DNA of 5,144 bases from NCBI GenBank assembly GCA_913046025.1, contig CAJWRP010000216.1, forward strand, positions 1-5,144, given 5' to 3'. Both the position numbers and the translations under genes were made by a program. The notes beneath the pieces are model-generated. The model searched no databases. It was given only the letters and a program-made list of their open reading frames with translations, and had not been told where the DNA came from. Shown here piece after piece: positions 1 to 5,144 of the stretch. The stretch's first letter is position 1, and every line of letters starts with the position of its first letter. The DNA comes from an uncultured Chloroflexota bacterium. Its GTDB lineage: Bacteria > Chloroflexota > Dehalococcoidia > SAR202 > UBA11138.

Positions 1-2
1 CG

Positions 3-665
3 TTGCAGGACGTTAAGGATGCATATCGGTTAGCGTGGGAGACGAAGTGCAAAGCGGTGACGGTGTACCGTGATGGTTCCAAGTCCATGCAGGTGCTGGT
101 AACAGGTAAGGATCCTGTTGCCGATACTAAAGTGTCAGAAGAGAGCCTTCTGTTCCCCAGGTCGCGCCCGGACATTGTTCGTGGTGTGACGGAGCGAGTG
201 CGTACTGGTCACGGTACCATGTACGTTACGGTGAACTTCGACGAAAGCGGCAAGCCCTTCGAGCTGTTCACGAACATTGGCAAGGCGGGAGGCAGCGAGC
301 CTGCTCACTTAGAGGGAATTTCTCGTATGGTGTCGCTGTGCCTGAGAGCCGGTGTTTCACCGAACATTATCATCGAGCAGCTTAGCGGAATCACGTCGGA
401 ACCTGTGTGGGACAACGGAGTGCTGATTCGATCGGCAGAGGACGGCGTTGCACACGTGCTAAGGCGTCACATCGAGGGCATGAACCCTGTGTTGACTGAC
501 GACGGTGGGTCGCAGCCGGACATGTTCCGTGTAGGGGAGCCTGTTAAGCCTGCACCCAATTCTCATGTCGTAAACGGCACAGCCTGTCCAAAGTGCGCAG
601 GCCGTGTAGTCCACCAGGAAGGCTGCATCCGCTGCCTCGAATGCGGCTACACCAAGTGCGAGTGA
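3..665 (+). CDS. nrdJ: Class II (adenosylcobalamin-dependent) ribonucleotide reductase, C-terminal part; 5' end outside window
   Basis: Class II ribonucleotide reductases reduce ribonucleotides to deoxyribonucleotides in the cytoplasm using adenosylcobalamin to make the radical. Only the last 220 residues are present; the frame is open to the left edge, so the TTG at position 3 is not a real start. The opening residues hold the family motif AWETKCKAVTVYRDGS (about 11-26), the end of the catalytic barrel. Residues ~57-155 are the TSCPD-type domain (LFTNIGKAGG, then GISRMVSLCLRAGVSP and IIEQLSGI). A Cys-rich tail follows: Cys195/198 and Cys208/211/214/219, ending GCIRCLECGYTKCE. In this family such tails carry metal-binding and redox-active cysteines that re-reduce the active site. 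The missing part should be several hundred residues with the barrel, the active-site cysteines and cofactor site. The gene ends cleanly with TGA, followed by a short T run but no convincing terminator hairpin. Identity is secure from motif order; substrate level (di- or triphosphate) cannot be told. Confidence 0.93.
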   Translation: MQDVKDAYRLAWETKCKAVTVYRDGSKSMQVLVTGKDPVADTKVSEESLLFPRSRPDIVRGVTERVRTGHGTMYVTVNFDESGKPFELFTNIGKAGGSEPAHLEGISRMVSLCLRAGVSPNIIIEQLSGITSEPVWDNGVLIRSAEDGVAHVLRRHIEGMNPVLTDDGGSQPDMFRVGEPVKPAPNSHVVNGTACPKCAGRVVHQEGCIRCLECGYTKCE

Positions 666-670
666 TTTTT

Positions 671-781
671 TATACTTTGGGTTTTGCACTGCGGGTAAAC
701 GAGGCTTTGTGTTTGGCATGGGATGATTGGTTCAGGCGATCCATGGTTGGACCTCGCACTTTAAAGTCGCACGTGGGCTGA
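671..781 (+). pseudogene. Possible remnant of a tyrosine recombinase/integrase (box I-like stretch)
   Basis: Downstream of nrdJ a short open stretch reads YTLGFALRVNEALCLAWDDW, then about 16 residues to a TGA at 779-781. It resembles box I of tyrosine recombinases (pattern GLR-x-x-EAL-x-L-x-W-x-D), which holds the first catalytic arginine. No ribosome binding site belongs to it, the frame upstream runs inside nrdJ, and no box II (HxLRH) or catalytic tyrosine is visible in the following 120 bases. At best this is a 35-residue relic of an integrase catalytic domain. Resemblance over about 14 residues could be chance, so confidence is low. Confidence 0.2.
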
Positions 782-824
782 CTATGCGGAAGGTAACGAG
801 AACTGAGGGCGGTGCGAGAAAGTG

Positions 825-842
825 CCCTGGATATATTCAGGG
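825..842. repeat. 18-base near-palindrome (possible hairpin)
   Basis: CCCTGGATATATTCAGGG reads almost the same on both strands: arms CCCTG and CAGGG with an AT-only centre and one mismatched pair (G830 with T837, which could wobble-pair in RNA). It lies between two convergent genes, where it could act as a weak bidirectional transcript end, although no T run follows on either strand. It could also be a protein-binding site or chance. Confidence 0.35.
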
Positions 843-899
843 TTAGCGTAACAACCGCTGCCTACTAATTCCAATGCCGGTCCCGCCGGTTATCCAATG

Positions 900-1235
900 C
901 TAAAATTGGCGCGTGACATACCATTGGCGGATGTCGCGGTGTTCGGTGGCGCCGCCGCGGTCGTGGTAGATCTCGAATAGCTCGTTGTTGTTGGTCTTTA
1001 CGCGATAGTAATTGCGATGATGTCGTTGCCACCAGCGATGGTTACCCCGATGACTCTTGCCAAAGTCGGTGTCCTCACGGTAGTGCAAGATTAGCTTGAT
1101 ATCGTGGGACTCGTCGTCGAAAGCGAAGGCTATAGGCTTTTGCACACTGCCTTCATCAACGGTAACGTCGATCTGCTTCCCGAAGAACCGTCTTGGGGAC
1201 GAATGCCACTGTGTTAGCTCGTTATCAAGTTCCAT
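900..1235 (-). CDS. Small DUF6504-like protein of unknown function
   Basis: This encodes a 111-residue soluble protein with no signal peptide or membrane segment. It starts at ATG (1235-1233) with only a weak purine-rich stretch (GGAA) directly before it, and ends at TAG. Residues ~15-27 read RRFFGKQIDVTVD, the middle is acidic and His-rich, residues ~67-80 read HRWWQRHHRNYYRV, then KTNNNELFEIYHDRG and a final WYVTRQF. The order FxG-x-x-I-x-V, a WW pair, YYRV, FEIYxDR and a terminal W-x-x-x-R is the layout I associate with DUF6504-type small proteins of Actinobacteria and Chloroflexota. That assignment is from memory and not tested. The density of Trp, Tyr, Arg and His suggests a nucleic-acid or nucleotide-binding surface, but no function is known. 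It is divergent from the dcd fusion gene (132 bases between starts), so the two may share a control region. The conserved-looking motif and clean frame argue for a real gene. Confidence 0.7.
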   Translation of the reverse strand: MELDNELTQWHSSPRRFFGKQIDVTVDEGSVQKPIAFAFDDESHDIKLILHYREDTDFGKSHRGNHRWWQRHHRNYYRVKTNNNELFEIYHDRGGATEHRDIRQWYVTRQF

Positions 1236-1307
1236 TTCCAGCCACTTTACCGCGCAAACTAGGCAGTTCCAATGCTATCATACCCAATGTGTTTTGAATG
1301 ATGGGCA

Positions 1308-1321
1308 GAGCGAATTTGCTC
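1308..1321. promoter_or_regulatory. 14-base near-palindrome, candidate operator in divergent intergenic region
   Basis: GAGCGAATTTGCTC is a near-perfect inverted repeat centred on AATT, with only the G1312/T1317 pair mismatched. It lies 46 bases before the dcd fusion start and about 72 bases from the start of the divergent small gene. Size and symmetry fit the site of a dimeric helix-turn-helix regulator, and the downstream protein has such a domain, so autoregulation is possible. This is inference from symmetry and position only. Confidence 0.3.
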
Positions 1322-1353
1322 AGAAGAGATGCCGATTTGGTTAGCGTAATACA

Positions 1354-1359
1354 GAGGAG
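1354..1359 (+). promoter_or_regulatory. Ribosome binding site of the dcd fusion gene
   Basis: GAGGAG lies 8 bases before GTG at 1368. It is a strong Shine-Dalgarno match at ideal spacing, and it decides the GTG start over any internal ATG. It is the best ribosome binding site seen in the window. Confidence 0.8.
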
Positions 1360-1367
1360 TCTCAGCT

Positions 1368-2198
1368 GTGATACTTAGCGACGTTGATATCAAGAAGGCT
1401 CTGGACGAAGAACATTTGGTCATGAAGCCTCCGTATAAAGAGGAACGGATTCAACCAGTCAGCATAGACTTGACACTTGGCAAGAAACTCAGAGTCTTTC
1501 GAGAGAATCGATACCCATATATTGAACTGAAGCAGGATCAACCGCATTTAACAGACGAGGCGGAAATCGATGAATCTATTCCGTTTTATCTGCATACATC
1601 TGCTTTCGCCTTGGGGATTACAGAAGAATGGCTGGAACTGCCAGATGATCTTATGGGCCGCTTGGACGGCAAGAGTTCACTTGGACGGCTTGGGCTTCTC
1701 GTTCATTCCACGGCTGGTTTCATAGATCCAGGTTTTAAGGGTCGAATTGTTCTAGAGTTCAGCAATGTGTCACCGCTCCCAATCACTTTGTACGCAGGGA
1801 TGCCAATTGCTCAAATATCCTTTTATGAATTGACTAGCCCAGTCGAAAGGCCATACGGCCACGGAAATAGAGTCAGCAAATATCAGAATCAGGATGGGCC
1901 TACTCCCAGCCAGTATTATCGAAACTTCCAGGGAACTAGTGGGAAAAACACCGAAAGGAACCGCCAATATCCGACCGTCGCGAACGCGCTGAAAACGTGG
2001 CTTCATGATAGCGTTTACCACGGTGATGTTGGTCTTTTTGCCGACGAGCTAGAGGTGCCCAAGAAGACTGTCGAAGATTGGGTATATGGTCGCTATACAC
2101 CTAAGGTCTCACATCGGGCTAAGCTGCATGAATTAACACAGCTAGATATGTTTGAGCCCTATCAACACGGGTTTCAGGATACTGACAATTCTGAGTAA
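1368..2198 (+). CDS. dcd: Bifunctional dCTP deaminase/dUTPase fused to a C-terminal helix-turn-helix-like domain
   Basis: The first ~188 residues are a complete trimeric Dcd-Dut enzyme, which converts dCTP to dUMP, releasing ammonia and pyrophosphate, and so supplies the thymidylate precursor while lowering dUTP. Visible motifs: MILSDVDI at the N-terminus; IQPVSIDLTLG (28-38); GKSSLGRLGLLVHSTAGFID (101-120) with Ser103, Ser104, Arg107 and Ala116; PGFKGRIVLEFSN (121-133) with the catalytic Glu130; LYAGMPIAQISF (141-152); SKYQ (170-173) and the closing GPTPSQYYRNF (177-187), the flexible lid. HSTAGFIDPGF is the form in the bifunctional mycobacterial enzyme, not the deaminase-only E. coli form (HVTAHRIDPGW). 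Such enzymes normally end here, at about 190 residues. This one continues ~86 residues: a polar linker (188-202), then a predicted helical segment whose residues ~219-257 (LFADELEVPKKTVEDWVYGR, then a Pro and a further helix) have the spacing of an XRE/Cro-type helix-turn-helix. It starts at GTG with a strong ribosome binding site. Enzyme assignment is firm; DNA binding is inferred. Confidence 0.9.
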   Translation: MILSDVDIKKALDEEHLVMKPPYKEERIQPVSIDLTLGKKLRVFRENRYPYIELKQDQPHLTDEAEIDESIPFYLHTSAFALGITEEWLELPDDLMGRLDGKSSLGRLGLLVHSTAGFIDPGFKGRIVLEFSNVSPLPITLYAGMPIAQISFYELTSPVERPYGHGNRVSKYQNQDGPTPSQYYRNFQGTSGKNTERNRQYPTVANALKTWLHDSVYHGDVGLFADELEVPKKTVEDWVYGRYTPKVSHRAKLHELTQLDMFEPYQHGFQDTDNSE

Positions 2199-2210
2199 TG
2201 AGTAGAAAGC

Positions 2211-2280
2211 CCTAGGCTGGTCGCAGCAATTTGTGGGTGGCTGGAATTTTGGGTATCTAGCCGGGGTGAATTAGCCTAGG
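2211..2280. repeat. Inverted repeat pair CCTAGGCT / AGCCTAGG downstream of dcd fusion
   Basis: CCTAGGCT at 2211-2218 is repeated exactly inverted as AGCCTAGG at 2273-2280, 54 bases apart. The left copy sits inside a small palindrome, AGCC-CTA-GGCT (2208-2218). The loop is too long for an ordinary intrinsic terminator and no T run follows. It lies between the dcd stop and the 3' end of the degraded hydrolase gene. It may be a chance pair, a long-stem structure at converging transcripts, or paired protein sites. Confidence 0.3.
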
Positions 2281-2307
2281 TATGTACAACCCTTGTCGTT
2301 TGCCGAC

Positions 2308-2994
2308 CTAACGGTCAAGAGCAGGATTTGGGACAATATTCACTTCGTCGCCCACTTCTATACTCACCAGGTCGTGGCCAACTTCAAAGGCTCAGTCGTA
2401 GGTTTCCCTGGTGTCCATCAATCTCTCTTCAATGCCAACCTCGCCAGCAGAGAAGAGAGAGTAAATCGTAAGCTTTGGTCGAACACGACTGAAGATTTCG
2501 CCCACTTGTTGTGGAGTGGTGGCCGATGACCTTCTGCTGCATTTCAGGGGGCATTCTGCCTTTTGTACTCTCCGCGAATTTCTTGGTCGCGGTTACTACG
2601 TGTATCAGCAGATCGGCGCCACGGGCGAATTGAATCAGGTTTTTTTTGATGGCCGTGTGTCTCCAGACAGTACGACTACTTTGTCCTGGTATTCTACGCG
2701 GACTCCAAAGGCTGGCTCTACAGGGTGGTGGTCGACTTCGAATACGGTAAGTCTGAGTCCGTTCTCTTTATACGAGAAACCCTCTTCAAACTCCACTACC
2801 TCGACGCGGACACCCTTGGCTGGAATCATCTCATCGACGTCTCTTCGTGTGTGAATAGCAAACTCGAATGCCTTTTCAAGATGAGATATTAGGTTTTGAG
2901 ATCCGTCCGGTCTCCAGACTCGGAACGGCGCGCTTCTTCTGAATATCCAACCAGTGAGAAGCAGGTCAGGTATGCCTACGATGTGATCGGAGTA
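2308..2994 (-). pseudogene. Decayed RNase Z-like metallo-beta-lactamase-fold hydrolase, 5'-truncated
   Basis: Reading the minus strand across three frames restores ~229 codons of an MBL-fold hydrolase of the RNase Z/arylsulfatase-like kind. Frame one (2994 to ~2648) begins YSDHIVGIPDLLLTGWIF, passes through LEKAFEFAIHTRRDVDEM, then FEVDHHPVEPAFG and VVLSGDTRPS. At a run of eight A (2640-2647) the frame shifts; the next frame gives NLIQFARGADLLIHVV, then MPPEMQQKVIGHHS. Near 2505-2516 it shifts again, to QQVGEIFSRVRPK, and ends PNPALDR with TAG at 2310-2308. A TGA at 2394-2392 interrupts this last part where a Gly codon (GGA) would fit. The HxHxDH zinc motif is reduced to its last DH, since the preceding residues are P-A-Y-S, and the usual final His of a YSH motif is Leu. 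The first ~60-70 residues, with the N-terminal strands, are absent. Intact relatives are about 300 residues. The gene is surely non-functional unless the frameshifts are sequencing errors, which the nonsense codon and lost ligands argue against. Confidence 0.85.
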
Positions 2995-2998
2995 CGCT

Positions 2999-3085
2999 GG
3001 GCTTGATGACGAAGGCTCCCGTTATGTCTGCATAGATGACGTGGTCGGCAATATATTCTCTTATTACTCCGATCTTTGGCGATTC
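2999..3085 (-). other. Short open stretch between tex and the hydrolase relic, unrecognised
   Basis: On the minus strand, right after the tex stop, a 29-codon stretch reads ESPKIGVIREYIADHVIYAD then ITGAFVIKPS before running out of phase at the first recognisable hydrolase codons. It has no ATG, GTG or TTG start in frame and a TAA lies directly upstream. The alternation of hydrophobic and polar residues looks coding-like, and it ends exactly where hydrophobic MBL homology begins, so it may be debris of another gene joined at a deletion point. It matches no N-terminus of the MBL family that I know. It could also be chance. Confidence 0.2.
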
Positions 3086-3093
3086 TTACGGCG

Positions 3094-4794
3094 TTATACC
3101 GAGATGTCGCCCTTCTTCATGGAGAGAGAAATTCGGCGGCGTGCCTTGTCCACCTCCATGACGGCCACCGTAACGGTCTGGCCCACCTTTACCACGTCGG
3201 TGGGTCTGTTGACGAAGCTGTCCGCCAGCTTGCTTATATGCACGAGGCCGTCCTGATGCACTCCTATATCCACGAAGGCACCGAAGTCGGTGACGTTGGT
3301 TATTATGCCTGGAATTACCATGGCCGGCTCCAGATCGTCCATGGAGTTGACGCCGTCTGTAAAGTGGAAGGCTTCGAACTGCTGTCGAGGGTCGCGGCCC
3401 GGCCGTTCGAGTTCGGCCATAATGTCTTCCAGTGTTGGCAGGCCGAGGTCTTCGCTGGCGTATCTCTTCAGTTCGATTTGGCCTCTAACCATGGCGTTTG
3501 ACATGAGTTGGGGAACGGAGGCCTTCAGGTCCTTCGCCATCTTTTCCACAACACGATAGCGCTCGGGATGGACTGCACTGGCATCCAGTGGGTTCTTGCC
3601 ATTGATCTTCAGAAATCCAGCTGCTTGCTCGAAGGCCTTCGGTCCCAGACCAGACACTTTTTTCAAATCAGTCCTGGACTTGAATGGGCCGTGTTCCCTT
3701 CGGTAGGCCAAGACGTTCTCTGCTAAACGAGGGCTTATGCCGGAAACATAGGTCAGTATGTGGCGGCTGGCCGTATTTACGTCCACCCCTACCGCGTTGA
3801 CGCAACTGGTCACAACCTCGTCCAACTTTTGCTTGAGAAGTGACTGGTCCACGTCGTGCTGGTACTGGCCGACGCCGACTGACTGGGGATCTAGTTTCAC
3901 TAGTTCCGACAGCGGGTCTTGAAGGCGTCGACCTATGGAGACGGCTCCGCGGACAGTAATGTCCTGGTCTGGGAACTCCTCCCGGGCCACCGCTGAGGCT
4001 GAGTAGATAGATGCACCACTCTCGTTTACGGAAACTATTGCGACGTCCTGCCCTAGCTCTAGATTACGAAGAAAAGATTCGGTTTCACGCCCGCCCGTGC
4101 CATTGCCGACAGCTATCGCATCTATTCGGTACCTCTTCACCAGTTCTCGTACGGTTGACGCTGCCTTTTTCGACTGGGTGGCTCCCGTGAGGACGAATAT
4201 GGTGCCGGAGTGAATTAGCTCTCCATGGCTGTCCAAGCACACGAGCTTTGCGCCAGTGCGAAATCCAGGGTCAAGACCCATAACCGTCTTCCCTCCCATG
4301 GGCGCCGCAAGCAGCAGTTCGCGAAGGTTGGCGGCGAAAACGTCGATAGCTGACTTGTCGGCGCGTACCTTGGCTGCGTTGCGAGCTTCGGTCTCGATTG
4401 ACGGACCCAGTAACCTCTTGTACCCATCTCGTATGCTGCTCTGGACCTGCTCTGCGGCAGAGTTCTGCGCACGAAGAACGTGATCATCCAGCATGGCGAT
4501 GGCTTGGTCTTCAGATGGCTGAACCTTGACCGATAACATACCCTCAGACTCGCCTCTGAAGATCGCCAGCACCCGATGGGAAGGGGCCGTAGCTAGGAGC
4601 TCCTCTGTCTCGAAGTAATCGCGGAACTTCTCTGCTTCCTTGTCCTTACCGCTGACGACCCTGGAGCGTAGGACGGCCCGGCGTGCATAGAGTGAACGGA
4701 TTCGTCCTCTCGATTCGGCGTCCTCGCTGACCCACTGGGCCATGATGTCGCGAGCCCCGGCCAGCGCCGAATCAATGTCGACCCGCTCCAGCAA
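3094..4794 (-). CDS. tex: Tex-type S1 RNA-binding protein (transcription accessory factor), lacking its N-terminus
   Basis: Tex proteins bind RNA or DNA in the cytoplasm and are linked to transcription and RNA metabolism. The 566 residues cover the C-terminal four fifths: the helical part (SALAGARDIMAQWVSEDAES, 9-28), the RNase H-like YqgF domain from ~170 (VMGLDPGFRTGAKLV, then AVGNGTGGRETESFL 228-242), two helix-hairpin-helix motifs at ~335-400 (NTASRHILTYVSGISPRLAE and LKKVSGLGPKAFEQ), a linker with HPERY, and an S1 domain (~493-560, VTDFGAFVDIGVHQDGLVHI, ending RISLSMK). Full-length relatives are about 720-780 residues, so ~150-160 N-terminal residues, including the helix-turn-helix-like region and the PFIARYRKE and KPKRRTRA segments, are missing. 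The given start is TTG (4794-4792) with no ribosome binding site; the first in-frame ATG (4743) is inside the conserved helix. The frame upstream stays open to a TAG near 4902 but looks unlike Tex. The rest is intact, so this is either a recent 5' truncation or a shortened gene with unseen translation start. It may be a pseudogene. Confidence 0.85.
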   Translation of the reverse strand: MLERVDIDSALAGARDIMAQWVSEDAESRGRIRSLYARRAVLRSRVVSGKDKEAEKFRDYFETEELLATAPSHRVLAIFRGESEGMLSVKVQPSEDQAIAMLDDHVLRAQNSAAEQVQSSIRDGYKRLLGPSIETEARNAAKVRADKSAIDVFAANLRELLLAAPMGGKTVMGLDPGFRTGAKLVCLDSHGELIHSGTIFVLTGATQSKKAASTVRELVKRYRIDAIAVGNGTGGRETESFLRNLELGQDVAIVSVNESGASIYSASAVAREEFPDQDITVRGAVSIGRRLQDPLSELVKLDPQSVGVGQYQHDVDQSLLKQKLDEVVTSCVNAVGVDVNTASRHILTYVSGISPRLAENVLAYRREHGPFKSRTDLKKVSGLGPKAFEQAAGFLKINGKNPLDASAVHPERYRVVEKMAKDLKASVPQLMSNAMVRGQIELKRYASEDLGLPTLEDIMAELERPGRDPRQQFEAFHFTDGVNSMDDLEPAMVIPGIITNVTDFGAFVDIGVHQDGLVHISKLADSFVNRPTDVVKVGQTVTVAVMEVDKARRRISLSMKKGDISV

Positions 4795-4892
4795 ATTCTG
4801 GTTTCGCGCACCAGTACCCGCAGCAGGTTCTTGCTTTTTCTGATCAGGTCGGTGATTTCCGGGTGTTCCAGGGAGGTAGTTGGTTCTTGCAT
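4795..4892 (-). other. Possible 5' gene fragment abutting truncated tex, unrecognised
   Basis: Minus strand from ATG at 4892: MQEPTTSLEHPEITDLIRKS followed by KNLLRVLVRET, one base out of phase with tex. The frame stays open through the start of tex but there becomes Ser/Arg-rich shadow sequence, so any real coding ends near 4795. The first 31 residues look like a genuine helical N-terminus (LIRKSKNLLRVLV), yet there is no ribosome binding site, only an AT-rich leader. It could be the beginning of a different gene fused to tex by the event that removed the tex 5' end. I do not recognise the family. Confidence 0.25.
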
Positions 4893-5144
4893 ATTTCTTA
4901 AACTATAACCCTGAAGTGATCCAGAAGGTGGAACAGGCGAGGATGGTTATGCCGACTTGCATGTTTGATTTTGGCACGCCCACAGGTGTTTCGCCGTTGA
5001 AAATATTGTGTGGCTCAAAAACTATCAAAGAAAGGGATTTAAAAATCAAAAGTTTTTTCATCTCAGGTAAAATGCTAAATTTCATAGCAGTTCTGCATCG
5101 TTTCCCTACGACAAAAACTCGTTTCTGACAGTGTGCTGACTTTT
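4893..5144. other. AT-rich right flank without a recognisable gene
   Basis: This stretch, especially 4995-5144, is visibly richer in A and T than the rest of the window, with A and T runs such as the T6 at 5052-5057. One minus-strand open stretch (5085-4903, 60 residues, with a Lys/Leu/Ile-rich start MKKLLIFKSLSLIVF and a hydrophobic end VGITILACSTFWITSGL) lacks a clear ribosome binding site and matches nothing I can name. No Tex N-terminal motif appears in any minus-strand frame here. No tRNA or clear terminator is seen. Confidence 0.35.

Larger units (their letters stand above)
666..899. other. Gene-poor stretch between nrdJ and the convergent small gene
   Basis: The 3' ends of nrdJ (plus strand) and the small minus-strand gene face each other across 234 bases. 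Apart from the recombinase-like fragment and a near-palindrome at 825-842, I see a GCCGGT direct repeat (875-880 and 884-889) and two copies of CCAATGC (871-877, 894-900; a third at 1269-1275). No tRNA-like fold, no intact gene and no classic stem-plus-T-run terminator were found. Confidence 0.4.

Noticed and set aside
637..670. Intrinsic terminator at the nrdJ stop (CTCG...CGAG then six T)
   Set aside because: The stem is only four pairs around a ~20-base loop inside the coding sequence; too weak to support.
1277..1282. TATGAT on the minus strand as a -10 box for the small gene at 900-1235
   Set aside because: The hexamer is good, but no acceptable -35 hexamer lies 16-18 bases upstream, so I do not list it as a promoter.
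1671..1683. Lys instead of Arg in the GRSS-like motif of the dCTP deaminase as an active-site change
   Set aside because: GKSSLGRLGL is the normal form in bifunctional Dcd-Dut enzymes of the mycobacterial type as I know them; the catalytic Glu and the following motifs are intact.
1368..2198. dCTP deaminase as an anti-phage defence gene
   Set aside because: Known defence deaminases of the AvcD kind carry a P-loop partner domain and a small RNA antitoxin; here the enzyme part looks like a housekeeping Dcd-Dut and no defence neighbours are visible.
2640..2647. Programmed frameshifting at the A8 run in the hydrolase gene
   Set aside because: A second frameshift and an in-frame TGA further on, plus the missing 5' part and zinc ligands, make recoding of a functional protein implausible.
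2516..2854. Plus-strand open frame of 112 residues, Ser/Thr-rich
   Set aside because: It is antisense to the clearly recognisable hydrolase relic and its composition is that of a shadow frame.
3076..3501. Plus-strand open frame of 141 residues opposite the 3' end of tex
   Set aside because: It lies opposite the well-conserved S1 domain of tex, lacks a ribosome binding site and resembles no family; it is a shadow frame.

Overview
The window is bacterial DNA of roughly balanced base composition, with a more AT-rich right end. The gene content is a B12-dependent ribonucleotide reductase, an actinobacterial/Chloroflexota-type bifunctional dCTP deaminase/dUTPase, a beta-lactamase-fold hydrolase relic and a Tex-type RNA-binding protein. 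This would suit a free-living Chloroflexota lineage (SAR202/Dehalococcoidia-like), but that placement rests on remembered family resemblance and is moderate to weak.

Left part (1-1235): the 3' end of a class II ribonucleotide reductase gene (nrdJ) runs in from the left edge and stops at 665. About 230 bases without an intact gene follow. They hold a short stretch that reads like box I of a tyrosine recombinase and an 18-base near-palindrome at 825-842. A small minus-strand gene (900-1235) encodes a Trp/His/Arg-rich protein of DUF6504-like appearance.

Centre (1236-2307): a 132-base divergent intergenic region carries a 14-base near-palindrome and a strong ribosome binding site. It leads into a 276-residue protein whose first ~188 residues are a complete Dcd-Dut enzyme and whose last ~86 residues are an extra tail with a helix-turn-helix-like segment. 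This fusion is the most unusual item in the window: it suggests a nucleotide-pool enzyme that may bind DNA, perhaps its own control region. The nrdJ and dcd products would both feed deoxynucleotide supply, although nrdJ is not in the same operon.

Right part (2308-5144, all minus strand): a decayed RNase Z-like metallo-beta-lactamase-fold gene (two frameshifts, one nonsense codon, 5' end missing) lies downstream of a tex gene. The tex gene lacks its N-terminal ~150 residues and has only an unconvincing TTG start. No Tex N-terminus is visible in the 350 bases upstream, where other short, unrecognised open stretches sit instead. Two neighbouring genes that have both lost their 5' ends point to past rearrangement and ongoing gene decay here. 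I see no CRISPR array, tRNA, rRNA or complete mobile element.
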